Source: Mariprofundus aestuarium
GTDB taxonomy: Bacteria > Pseudomonadota > Zetaproteobacteria > Mariprofundales > Mariprofundaceae
Length of the DNA stretch: 64,000 bases
Assembly: GCF_002795805.1 (NCBI RefSeq)
Contig: NZ_CP018799.1
Coordinates: forward strand, 1 to 64,000
Reading direction: 5' to 3'
In this document: positions 53,574-62,434 of the stretch, one piece after another
How positions within the stretch are numbered: position 1 is the stretch's first letter
How the letters are laid out: each line of letters opens with the position of its first letter
Made by a program: the position numbers and the translations under genes
The notes under the pieces: generated by a model
What the model was told of the DNA's origin: nothing
Seen by the model: only the letters and a program-made list of their open reading frames with translations
The model's database searches: none

Positions 53574-54851
53574 TTGACCAGCGAAACCGAGCTACTGGAG
53601 CATTTCAGAAAGGATAACGAACGTCTGCGTACAGCGTTGAAAATCAACCAGTTGATTGCTGGTGAGCTGAAGCTTGGCCCGCTGCTTAAACAGATCATGG
53701 AGATAACCCAGTCGCTGATGCAGGCGGAAAGCTGTTCACTCTTCCTGCATGATGAAACGAGTGGGGAACTTGTCTTCCACGCCTGCTCGGGTGAAAAAGA
53801 GAGCCAGCTCAAAGAGATCTGCAGGCTGCCGAAGGGCAGCGGTATAGCAGGTTGGGCCGCTGAAAACCTGCAGACACTGCGCCTGACGGATGTCTATGCA
53901 GACCCCCGCTTCAACTCCGAGTTCGACCGTGAAACAGGCTTTGTTACCCGCAATATGATCTGCACCCCGCTGATTGCACGCGGCAAACTGATCGGAGTAA
54001 GTCAGGTCATCAATCGTCAGGATGGCGACTTCTCAAAGGCGGATGAGCGACTTATGGAATCATTGGTTCAGATGGTGGCAATTGCCATCGACAATGCCCG
54101 CACCCACGAGCGCTTGATGGAACAACAGCTTCTGCAGCATGACCATGAGTTGGCCAAATCAATTCAGGAGTCGTTCCTGCCTAATGAAATGCCTGAGGTT
54201 GATGGCTATCAGGCTGCATTTCACATGAACTCCGCATTTGAAGTGGGTGGCGATTTTTACGATACAGTTCGACTTCCAGATGGTCGTTTTGCCTACCTGA
54301 TCGGGGATATCTCCGGTAAAGGTGTGTCAGCCGCAATGATCATGTCCACCGTGCTCAGCGATATCCGCATGGAGCTGACGCATGGAGGCAGCGCTGCAGA
54401 AGTTCTCAACAGATTTAATCTTTCGCTGTGTAAAAAAGCCCAGAATGGCATGTTTGTCAGCCTTGTTCTGATGATCCTGAATCCGGAAACGGGAGACCTT
54501 GAGATTGCCAATGCAGGGCACCTGCCACCGGTGAACATTCTCAGCCAACGTATCTGGCAGCATGATGAAGCCTCAGGACCACCAGCAGGAGTGATCCTCG
54601 ACGCCTGCTACGATTGCATGCGACTGGTTCTTGAGCCTGGCGAGATGGTGCTGCTCTATACCGACGGCATCACTGAGGCGCGCAATATCGATCACGAAAT
54701 ACTTGGGGCAGGAAGGCTTCTGGCTTGGTTAGGTGAGTGCCCTGACACTCCTGAGATGTGCATGGGGTACCTGATAGAACGCATCCGGCTGTTTACCGAT
54801 CAGGCTGCCCAGAGTGATGACATCACGCTACTCATTCTGGGCAGAATCTGA
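53574..54851 (+). CDS. GAF-domain PP2C-type (SpoIIE/RsbU) phosphatase
   Basis: The 425-residue cytosolic protein has a short coiled N-terminus (residues 1-30). A GAF domain spans about 35-180 (SCSLFLHDETSGELVFHACS, ICTPLIARGKLIGVSQVIN). A PP2C/SpoIIE domain spans about 195-425, with metal-binding Asp in EVGGDFYDTVRL and GDISGKGVSAAMIMSTVL and the terminal SDDITLLIL. Such enzymes dephosphorylate anti-sigma-factor antagonists. No antagonist or kinase is adjacent. The start is TTG at 53574 with AGGGGAATGGGAA upstream. Confidence 0.9.
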   Translation: MTSETELLEHFRKDNERLRTALKINQLIAGELKLGPLLKQIMEITQSLMQAESCSLFLHDETSGELVFHACSGEKESQLKEICRLPKGSGIAGWAAENLQTLRLTDVYADPRFNSEFDRETGFVTRNMICTPLIARGKLIGVSQVINRQDGDFSKADERLMESLVQMVAIAIDNARTHERLMEQQLLQHDHELAKSIQESFLPNEMPEVDGYQAAFHMNSAFEVGGDFYDTVRLPDGRFAYLIGDISGKGVSAAMIMSTVLSDIRMELTHGGSAAEVLNRFNLSLCKKAQNGMFVSLVLMILNPETGDLEIANAGHLPPVNILSQRIWQHDEASGPPAGVILDACYDCMRLVLEPGEMVLLYTDGITEARNIDHEILGAGRLLAWLGECPDTPEMCMGYLIERIRLFTDQAAQSDDITLLILGRI

Positions 54852-54869
54852 CGCAGTTAGTGCCGCAGC

Positions 54870-55430
54870 CTATTGCGCAGCATCAGGTGGTGGAACTTTG
54901 CCGGTTTTCTGAATCACCTTGAGAATTCCGATCAGTTCAGGAGAGGCCCACGGAAAAGCTCCTGCCACCTTTTCAACAACCACTCCATCCGCATTAAGGA
55001 TGTAGGTTTCAGGGAACATGAATGATTTCAGGATTGACTTGGCGATCTTTATACCACCCTCATCCCAGAACATCGGAAATGTAACATGTTGTTCGCTGAC
55101 GAATTTCTTCACATCTTCCAGATTGTTATCGACCGAGAGGCCGACCACGAGGAATTTATCTGCCGGCAGCAGTTGAGAGAGGCGTTGCAAGTCGGGCATC
55201 TCCTTACGGCATGGCGGACACCAGGTCGCCCAGGCATTGAGCACCACCACCTTGCCGGCAAATAGCTTCTGGCTGTCGACTATTTCACCAGAGAGCGACA
55301 TCATCTGGAAAGGTGGCATCTTTTCGCCCTTCGTAGCTATCGGAGAGGCCTCATCACTACTACATGCGGAAAGCCCCATCATCACGGCCAGCATCAAAGA
55401 AAAAGAAACTGATTTCATACGAAACAACAT
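54870..55430 (-). CDS. TlpA/ResA-like thioredoxin lipoprotein
   Basis: The 186-residue protein has a lipobox (GLSACSS; lipidated Cys about residue 23) and a thioredoxin fold with WATWCPPCRKEMPDLQ. The cis-Pro region is FMFPETYILN. TlpA/ResA proteins reduce disulfides in the periplasm, for example apocytochrome CxxCH or copper-binding sites. Located last in the cus operon, 9 nt after the DUF411 gene, it may keep copper-binding cysteines reduced. Confidence 0.9.
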   Translation of the reverse strand: MLFRMKSVSFSLMLAVMMGLSACSSDEASPIATKGEKMPPFQMMSLSGEIVDSQKLFAGKVVVLNAWATWCPPCRKEMPDLQRLSQLLPADKFLVVGLSVDNNLEDVKKFVSEQHVTFPMFWDEGGIKIAKSILKSFMFPETYILNADGVVVEKVAGAFPWASPELIGILKVIQKTGKVPPPDAAQ

Positions 55431-55439
55431 TATAAACCC

Positions 55440-55910
55440 CTAGTAAGCGTGATAAATGGCACTGTTGCCATTTTTATCAAAACTTAAAACGTCATAACCT
55501 TTTGGTGGAAGACCCGCCGCCTGCATGCCGGGAGAGTGCATCGGCATCCCCGGTGCGGTGAGGCCTGCCACATCAGGGCGCTCTTTCAACAATCGCTTAA
55601 CATCATCAGCAGGCACATGCCCCTCGATAATATAACCATCAATCAACGCGGTGTGGCAGGAGGCGAGTTTCGGTGCCACACCATATTTGGCCTTAATCGC
55701 GTCCATATCGCTGCTCAACTTTTCAGTTACCGTAAAACCTTCACCCTCCAAATGTTTGGCCCAGTCGCCACAGCACCCACAGTTCGGATCCTTATACATG
55801 GTTACTTCTGTAGCCATGACAGCATCCGTTGCATTGCACGATATCAGCAGCGCGGCAAAAGCTGAGAGTAGAAAACCTGCTAAGCGTCCTTTTTTATGAT
55901 TACGTTTCAT
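55440..55910 (-). CDS. DUF411-family periplasmic metal-binding protein
   Basis: The 156-residue exported protein starts at 55910 with AGGAG upstream. After a signal/lipoprotein-like N-terminus (LLISCN) it has the DUF411 core. This comprises TMYKDPNCGCCGDWAKHLEG, the SCHTALIDGYIIEGHVPADD block and PGMPMHSPGM, a Met/His-rich segment. DUF411 proteins (CopG-like) are found in copper-resistance operons and bind copper through Cys and Met/His residues. It overlaps cusA by 11 nt. Confidence 0.88.
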   Translation of the reverse strand: MKRNHKKGRLAGFLLSAFAALLISCNATDAVMATEVTMYKDPNCGCCGDWAKHLEGEGFTVTEKLSSDMDAIKAKYGVAPKLASCHTALIDGYIIEGHVPADDVKRLLKERPDVAGLTAPGMPMHSPGMQAAGLPPKGYDVLSFDKNGNSAIYHAY

Positions 55911-58900
55911 CACTGCTCCTGTTAATAAACTCGTCCTGAGAACTGATCGAAGTTGGCCCATGCTGCCATTGAAGCAGCAGGCCATAAACAACCGGTAATA
56001 CGATCAGGCTGAGAATCGTAGTGCTAACCATGCCGCCGATCATTGGCGCTGCGATGCGCTGCATGACATCGGATCCCGTACCTGAACCCCACATAATGGG
56101 AAGCAGACCGGCAATGACCGCTGTTGCAGTCATTGAAATCGGCCGCACCCGCTTGCCAACACCTTCCTGCACCGCCTGCCAAAGGTCTTCATGGCTCAGT
56201 GAACCGGTTGCTTCCTCCCTTTTTTGCATGATGGACTGATCAATAAAGGTGAGTACCAGCACCCCGATTTCAGCTGCCACGCCGGCTAGTGCAATAAAAC
56301 CAACAGCCACAGCAACAGAAATGTTGTAATCCAGAACCCAGACCAGCCAGAAGCCTCCGATCAGTGCAAAGGGAATTGAGAGCATCACCGTCAGCGGCGC
56401 AACGATGTTGCGGAAATTTAACCAGAGCAGCAGGAAAATGATGGCCAGTGTTGCCGGAACCACCATCTTCAGCTTATCTGCAGCCCGTTGCATGTACTCA
56501 AACTGGCCAGACCATTCCACCGTGTAACCCACTGGAATCTTCACACTTTCATCCACGATCTGTTTGGCCTCCCGGACAAAGCCGCCGATATCGCTGGTTT
56601 TGATATCGATATAGACCCAAGCGTTGGGCCGTGCATTCTCGGTTTTGATCGATGGCGGGCCGCGCCGCAACTGCAGATCAGCAACGAGTGACAACGGCAC
56701 CTGTGCACCGGTCGGTGTAGGCACCAGAACACGCTTGAGTGACTGCAGGTTATCGCGCAATTCACGCGGATAACGCACACTCACCGGATAGCGTTCCAGC
56801 CCCTCGACTGTGGTGGTGACATTCATGCCGCCAATGGCGCTGGAGATGACATCCTGCACATCGCCGACAGTCAGTCCGTAACGGGCCGCCTCCTCGCGTT
56901 TGATATCGAAATCGAGATAGTAGCCGCCAGCCGCTTTATCGGCGAAAGAGGAGAGTGTATCCGGGTGGGCTTTGACTACCCGCTCAATATCCCCTGCCAC
57001 ATTCTCCAGCACATTCAGGTCAGGGCCGGAGACCTTGATGCCAATCGGTGTTTTGATGCCAGTAGAGAGCATGTCGATGCGCGTTTTGATCGGATATGTC
57101 CAGGCATTGGCAAGGCCGGGGAATTGAATCGCAGCATCCATGTCATCCATCAGCTGGCGCGTGGTTTTGGCAGAATCGGGCCATAAATTCCTCGGTTTTA
57201 GGCGGATTGTTGTTTCCAACATCGATAGCGGAGCAGGATCGGTTGCTGTTTCAGCGCGTCCAACCTTGCCGAACACCGACTCAACCTCGGGGAAAGTTTT
57301 CAGGATTTTATCGGTCTGCTGCAGCAACTCCCGCGCCTTGGTGATTGAGATGCCGGGGTAGGTGGTCGGCATATAGAGGATATCCCCTTCATCCAGCGGC
57401 GGCATAAACTCCGAACCGGTATTCATCACCGGGTAGGCAGTGAACGCCAGCAGAACCAAGGTCACCACCACGGTGAATGCACGCGCAGAGACCGCCAGCT
57501 GCAATAGTGGAGCATGCAGTTTTTTAAGCATGCGGTTCAGTGGGTTCTGCTCCTCCGACGGAATACGGCCTCGAATGAACAATCCCATTAGTACCGGAAC
57601 CAGTGTCACGGCAAGCAGGGCAGCCGCAGCCATGGCCCAGGTTTTGGTAAAGGCAAGCGGTGCAAAAAGCCGCCCTTCCTGTGCTTCCAGTGTAAACACT
57701 GGCAGGAAGGAGACCGTGATAATCAGCAGGCTGAAAAAGAGCGCAGGCCCCACCTCTTTGGTGGAGGCCAGAATCGCATCCCAGCGCTCAGAGGTGGAAA
57801 TGTTTTCGTTAGCCCGTTCAAGGTGTTTATGGGTATTCTCAATCATTACGATGGCACCATCGATCATCGCACCGATGGCGATGGCAATCCCTCCCAGGCT
57901 CATGATGTTGGCGGAGATGCCCTGCCACTGCATGATCATAAACGCCATCAGTATGCCGACAGGCAGCGAGATAATGGCCACCAGCGCACTGCGTGCATGC
58001 ATCAGGAAGAGCAGACAGATCAGTGCCACGACAATTGATTCCTCAATCAGTTTTTCAGTCAGGTTATCCACTGCGCGTTCGATCAGTGCACCGCGATCAT
58101 AGACCGGTACAACCTCCACGCCCTTGGGCAACCCTTTGGCCAGTTCATCTAGCTTGAGACGTACTTTTTCTATGGTGGCCTGTGCATTCTCACCGTAGCG
58201 CATGATCACAACACCACCAGCCACTTCACCTTCTCCGTTCAGATCAGCGGCGCCGCGCCGCAGTTCCGGTCCCAGGTGCACGTGCGCCACCTGCTTTAGA
58301 AAGATCGGCGTGCCGTGTGCATCTACACCGATGGGTGTGATTTCCAGGTCATGGATGGAGCGGATATAACCCAATCCGCGCACCATGTATTCGGTTTCGC
58401 CCATTTCGATCAGGCGACCGCCAACATCGTTGTTGCTGCGTGCAATGGCATGTTTCACTTTTGAGAGCGGGATGTTGAAGGCGGCCAGTGCATCGGGATC
58501 AACTTCGACCTGATACTGCTTAACGAACCCGCCGATGGAGGCGACTTCAGCTACCCCTTCGACCGTCTGCAGCGGATAAGAGATGTACCAGTCCTGCAGG
58601 CTTCTTAGCTGAGCCAGGTCGAGGTTGCCGGTTTTGTCGACCAACGCATACTCATAGATCCAGCCCACACCGGTAGCATCCGGGCCAAGCTTTGGTGAAA
58701 CAGCGATGGGCAGTCGATCACGGGCATAATTCAAATACTCCAGCACCCGCGTGCGCGCCCAGTACATATCCGTTTTGTCTTCGAAGATCACATAGACCAT
58801 TGAGAAGCCAAAGAAGGAGTAGCCGCGGACCACCTTGGTCTTGGGTACGGAGAGCATCGCTGTGGTCAGCGGATAGGTGACCTGATCCTCAACCACCTGG

Positions 58901-59073
58901 GGTGCCTGACCGGCATAATCAGTAAAGACTATCACCTGCACGTCGGAGAGATCGGGAATCGCATCCAGCGGCATGGCACGCATGGCCTGAATGCCCGCGA
59001 TGACGATGATGGCGGTTGCAACCAGCACCAGAAAGCGGTTCTTAACTGCAGTCTCGATCAGTTTGTGAATCAT
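55900..59073 (-). CDS. cusA: Heavy-metal efflux RND pump CusA/CzcA
   Basis: The 1057-residue inner-membrane RND transporter is full length. It begins KNRFLVLVATAIIVIAGIQA and has the CusA-type DAIPDLSDVQVIV. Large periplasmic porter domains follow, including TRIDMLSTGIKTPIGIKVSG, where the Met after Asp matches a copper-binding Met of E. coli CusA. The transmembrane helices include GGIAIAIGAMIDGAIVMIEN, which carries proton-relay acids. The CusA subgroup (Cu+/Ag+) is favoured over CzcA because of the Met context and the Met/His-rich partners. It is 27 nt after cusB. Confidence 0.95.
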   Translation of the reverse strand: MIHKLIETAVKNRFLVLVATAIIVIAGIQAMRAMPLDAIPDLSDVQVIVFTDYAGQAPQVVEDQVTYPLTTAMLSVPKTKVVRGYSFFGFSMVYVIFEDKTDMYWARTRVLEYLNYARDRLPIAVSPKLGPDATGVGWIYEYALVDKTGNLDLAQLRSLQDWYISYPLQTVEGVAEVASIGGFVKQYQVEVDPDALAAFNIPLSKVKHAIARSNNDVGGRLIEMGETEYMVRGLGYIRSIHDLEITPIGVDAHGTPIFLKQVAHVHLGPELRRGAADLNGEGEVAGGVVIMRYGENAQATIEKVRLKLDELAKGLPKGVEVVPVYDRGALIERAVDNLTEKLIEESIVVALICLLFLMHARSALVAIISLPVGILMAFMIMQWQGISANIMSLGGIAIAIGAMIDGAIVMIENTHKHLERANENISTSERWDAILASTKEVGPALFFSLLIITVSFLPVFTLEAQEGRLFAPLAFTKTWAMAAAALLAVTLVPVLMGLFIRGRIPSEEQNPLNRMLKKLHAPLLQLAVSARAFTVVVTLVLLAFTAYPVMNTGSEFMPPLDEGDILYMPTTYPGISITKARELLQQTDKILKTFPEVESVFGKVGRAETATDPAPLSMLETTIRLKPRNLWPDSAKTTRQLMDDMDAAIQFPGLANAWTYPIKTRIDMLSTGIKTPIGIKVSGPDLNVLENVAGDIERVVKAHPDTLSSFADKAAGGYYLDFDIKREEAARYGLTVGDVQDVISSAIGGMNVTTTVEGLERYPVSVRYPRELRDNLQSLKRVLVPTPTGAQVPLSLVADLQLRRGPPSIKTENARPNAWVYIDIKTSDIGGFVREAKQIVDESVKIPVGYTVEWSGQFEYMQRAADKLKMVVPATLAIIFLLLWLNFRNIVAPLTVMLSIPFALIGGFWLVWVLDYNISVAVAVGFIALAGVAAEIGVLVLTFIDQSIMQKREEATGSLSHEDLWQAVQEGVGKRVRPISMTATAVIAGLLPIMWGSGTGSDVMQRIAAPMIGGMVSTTILSLIVLPVVYGLLLQWQHGPTSISSQDEFINRSSDET

Positions 59074-59100
59074 GATTTTTTCACCGAGGAAAACAGTGCA

Positions 59101-60540
59101 TTATTCATGGCCTGCTCCGTGCATGTGTGAATGATCAGGCGGACTGGCAGGCATCGGCCCTCCGTGATCCATCGGTTTCGACTTCGGGACTGGTTGCTCA
59201 TTCATCTCCATCTGATCTAGTGCTTCTGCCGAATGGTTCATGCCGGAATCGGGAGTAGTAACCTGCTTGCCAGCTTCGACCATTTTGGCAGTGGCTTCTT
59301 TAAGTTTGGACTCCGAATCAATCAGGAACTGGCTGCTCGTTACCACCCTCTCCCCTGCCGCAATACCGGAAACAATCTGAACCTGACCATCGGCCTGCAG
59401 TCCCAGCACTACTTCACGCGGTTCGAACTTGCCCGGCTCCCGCTGCACAAACACCTGTTCACGCGCACCTGTTCGGACAATGGCCTCCGATGGTATGACC
59501 ACCGCATTTACCGTGCGTGATGCCTTTAGTGTGATATTGGCAAACATATCCGGTTTTAGCATCAGGTCTGAATTATCGAACTCAATGCGCACCTTGTTGG
59601 TGCGGGTTTTTCCGTCCAGATAGGGGTAGATGTAGCTCAGCCGCCCCGAAAAAACACGCCCCGGCACAGCCGGAAGACGCATCTGGGCCTCATCACCGAG
59701 CTGCACCCAGGGCAATTCATCCTCATAGATATCGACCTGCACCCAGATACGGGAGAGATCGGCGACCATGTAGAGTTCCGTTTCCGGGGTGATACGGCTG
59801 CCTTCGCGGGCACCGATATTCATCACAATGCCATCGAAGGGTGAATGGATATGCAGTGCTTTGGGTACGATGCCACTGTTGCGGATCTCTTTGAGCTGGT
59901 GCTCCGGAACATCCAGCAATTTCAGCCGATCCAGCGAACTCTGCAGCAGTCGCTTTGCACCCTCCCTGACATCAGCAAACGGACTATCTTTCAGGTTCTG
60001 CCAGTTTTTCAATGCCAGAAGATACTCCTCGCCACTGGCCACCAGCTGTGGTGAATAGATCGCCAGCAGCATTGTGCCTTTACCCACCAGTTCACCGGTT
60101 TTCTGCACGAACAACTTCTCCACCCACCCCTCAACCTTGGGGTGCAGGCGGGCCACGCGCTGTTCATCAAAGGTAACGCGACCAACGGTACGGATGTCGC
60201 GGGAGATCGTTTTCTGCTCAGCAAGCACAGTGCGAACACCGATGTTCTGCACCACGGTTGCATCGATACTGACGCTGCCGGCAGTCCCGGAATCACGCTC
60301 CCCGTCAGCACAGATCGGCAGGTAGTCCATGCCCATCTCATCCTGTGTGAAAACCGGAGATGTGATGGCTGGATTCATCGGGTTGCGCCATGCAAGCACC
60401 TCATCTCCGCCAGAACAGGGGCCATCGGCATGATGCTCCTGCCTCCCATTGCCGCTCGTAGAGCTGCCCGGCAATAGATAACCAACAGACAAGCCCACAG
60501 TCAATACAAAGGCCATCATCATTAGATTTTTTGGATTCAT
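59101..60540 (-). CDS. cusB: Periplasmic adaptor (membrane fusion protein) CusB
   Basis: The 479-residue protein has an N-terminal signal/anchor (about 8-26) and a heavy-metal-binding head containing YLPICADGE and MNPAITSPVFTQDEMGMDYL. The adaptor domains follow: RLHPKVEGWVEKLFVQKTGE, the hairpin, and the beta-barrel GDEAQMRLPAVPGRVFSGRL. The final 40 residues are unusually rich in Met, His and Pro (MDHGGPMPASPPDHSHMHGA), which may bind copper. No separate cusF is seen, so this tail could take its role. It overlaps cusC by 4 nt. Confidence 0.94.
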   Translation of the reverse strand: MNPKNLMMMAFVLTVGLSVGYLLPGSSTSGNGRQEHHADGPCSGGDEVLAWRNPMNPAITSPVFTQDEMGMDYLPICADGERDSGTAGSVSIDATVVQNIGVRTVLAEQKTISRDIRTVGRVTFDEQRVARLHPKVEGWVEKLFVQKTGELVGKGTMLLAIYSPQLVASGEEYLLALKNWQNLKDSPFADVREGAKRLLQSSLDRLKLLDVPEHQLKEIRNSGIVPKALHIHSPFDGIVMNIGAREGSRITPETELYMVADLSRIWVQVDIYEDELPWVQLGDEAQMRLPAVPGRVFSGRLSYIYPYLDGKTRTNKVRIEFDNSDLMLKPDMFANITLKASRTVNAVVIPSEAIVRTGAREQVFVQREPGKFEPREVVLGLQADGQVQIVSGIAAGERVVTSSQFLIDSESKLKEATAKMVEAGKQVTTPDSGMNHSAEALDQMEMNEQPVPKSKPMDHGGPMPASPPDHSHMHGAGHE

Positions 60541-61874
60541 TGGAGGCTCCCCATCTCATTTGTTTTTTCGTTGTGGCCAACGGCGCTATCGTGGACTGGA
60601 CGCCGCGGCTCTTTTCCAGATGCCGCAGCCAGCCGGGCCTGTGCCTGACCGGCGCGGGCGTAGAGGTGCCAGTATTGAATATCGTTATTGAATTCGTTGA
60701 GGCGGGCACGAATCAGATTGAGGAAGTCGACCTTATTCACCTGATAACCCGCCAGCATGGATGCGGTGGTCTGCCGCGCCTGCGGAATAATGCCGTGCTG
60801 AAACAGGGACAATTGCTCAAGCGTCATGGCAAGCTCTGCCGCAGCAATATCAATCTCCGCATACACCCGGTTCACGGCATCCTGCCTGGAGAGGCGGGCC
60901 CGCTCTCTCTCCGCACGGCGTTGATCGAATGCACTATCCTGTTTTCCGCCAAGGTTAAATGGCATATTCATCGACAGGCTTAGCGATGCCAGATCGGGCC
61001 GCGATTGGCGGTTAACCGGATTGATGCTCTGACGGAAACCATAAGCTGCTCCCAGTTTGAAATCGGGGTAATAATCCTTCCCGGCCAGCGAGACCAAGGC
61101 ATCGGCTGCCGCAATACGGCGCTCAAAACCGGCAAGCAATGGCCGGTGCTCTTCGGCCCAGACTTTCAAGCCTGCGATGTCGACAGGGGCTGTATCATGC
61201 TTTGGCAGGAAGTGAGGCAGAGCTATCGGCATAGCACTATCCCGGCCAAGAAGCCTGTTCAGTTCCGCCTGTTCCCGAACACGGTCCGATTTCAGAGAGA
61301 GCTCCCGTTCTAGCAGCTTGGATAGCTCCAGCTGTGCAAGCAGTACATCCTGCTGCAGCCCCGCACCGGTTTTGTACTTGGCTTCAGCCACCCGCACCAG
61401 GTGGCGCAGCAGTGTCTGGTTGCTCTGCAGCGTGGCCAGTGCCCGCTCCAGATAGGCAAGATTCCACCAGCGTATGCGCACATGGCTTACCAGCAGCAGT
61501 TGAAACTCTTCGGTGTCGCTACCCGCTGCTGCAGCCAGCTCTTCAGCGGCCTGTTGCCGCAAGCCAAGCTTGCCCGGGAAGGGCAGTGCTTGTGACAGAC
61601 CCACCTGCATCTGGGTCATGTTTTCCTGACTTGCAGAAAATGAGTCGACGGGAAGATTCAATGCATTCAGGCTAAGAACAGGGTCGGGAAGGCTGCCCAC
61701 CTGTGCCGGAATCGCGCGCATCGCTTCAGCCTGTTGGCCCTGAGCCTGCAGCCCCGGATGATGTTTCAATGCCAGTTGTTCTGCCTGCTTCAGGGTCAGC
61801 GGAGTCGCCGCAAAGGCTTGTGTGGTTAAGCTGAGAAGTACCGGCAACAACCAGCCGGTTTTGAGGACATGCAT
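60537..61874 (-). CDS. cusC: Outer-membrane efflux channel CusC (TolC family)
   Basis: The 445-residue protein has a signal peptide (cleavage near AFAATP, about residue 22). The TolC-family repeat pattern follows, LTLKQAEQLALKHHPGLQAQ and two helical hairpin regions. LSLSMNMPFNLGGKQDSAFD is in the outer-membrane part. It provides the exit duct for CusAB. AGGAGG lies six bases before the start. No lipobox is present, unlike E. coli CusC. Confidence 0.9.
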   Translation of the reverse strand: MHVLKTGWLLPVLLSLTTQAFAATPLTLKQAEQLALKHHPGLQAQGQQAEAMRAIPAQVGSLPDPVLSLNALNLPVDSFSASQENMTQMQVGLSQALPFPGKLGLRQQAAEELAAAAGSDTEEFQLLLVSHVRIRWWNLAYLERALATLQSNQTLLRHLVRVAEAKYKTGAGLQQDVLLAQLELSKLLERELSLKSDRVREQAELNRLLGRDSAMPIALPHFLPKHDTAPVDIAGLKVWAEEHRPLLAGFERRIAAADALVSLAGKDYYPDFKLGAAYGFRQSINPVNRQSRPDLASLSLSMNMPFNLGGKQDSAFDQRRAERERARLSRQDAVNRVYAEIDIAAAELAMTLEQLSLFQHGIIPQARQTTASMLAGYQVNKVDFLNLIRARLNEFNNDIQYWHLYARAGQAQARLAAASGKEPRRPVHDSAVGHNEKTNEMGSLQ

Positions 61875-61965
61875 ATCTGCCTCCTGCTAAAGAATATATG
61901 TGCGGACCGGAAACGGCAGCACACTCCCAAACCCACCGGGTCAGGGAATCAGCAAAAGGCGAGGG

Positions 61966-62391
61966 TCAAATACGGATGCGTTGTGTTGTGTTATAGAGAA
62001 GGGAGGAGCTTTTCGGTGGTCCGGTCGGCACCCGCGAAGTCAATCGCAGGGCGGGTTGAAAGACAGATATATCGTTCAGCGAATGCCCGATATAGGCAAT
62101 GAACAGCATATCACCATGCACAGGTGATTGGACATTCTGTAGCAGCTCATCGGGTTGGTTACAATGCGAGCATGCCGATTGATTTGTACCTGCATCCAGC
62201 GCATCAGCCACCGGAGGTGCACAGTGGTCAGCACTCATATCCATGCTGTGAGATGCAGTGTGAGAAGAGGTGGGCGGCATGGCATGCGTAGCGGGCACCA
62301 TCATGCAGAGTCCTGCGGCAAAAAGCTGCACAGCAAAAAGCCCGGAGATTAGCCGGGAAACACCTCGAATATGCAGTTTGCGCATGAACAT
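61966..62391 (-). CDS. Exported His/Met/Cys-rich protein (DUF2946-like), head of the cus operon
   Basis: The protein (about 141 residues from the ATG at 62391) has an N-terminal hydrophobic segment after Arg/Lys residues. A cluster of potential metal ligands follows: SHTASHSMDMSADHCAPP and SACSHCNQPDE. Such an N-terminal segment plus an HC...CxHC pair fits DUF2946-type small proteins found beside copper genes. It lies 91 nt upstream of cusC on the same strand. It probably binds copper or silver in the periplasm. An upstream ATG at 62427 and one at 62385 are alternative starts. Confidence 0.7.
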   Translation of the reverse strand: MFMRKLHIRGVSRLISGLFAVQLFAAGLCMMVPATHAMPPTSSHTASHSMDMSADHCAPPVADALDAGTNQSACSHCNQPDELLQNVQSPVHGDMLFIAYIGHSLNDISVFQPALRLTSRVPTGPPKSSSLLYNTTQRIRI

Positions 62392-62434
62392 AATTCGCAC
62401 TGTACGTTTTAAATTATTAACAAACAATGAATGT

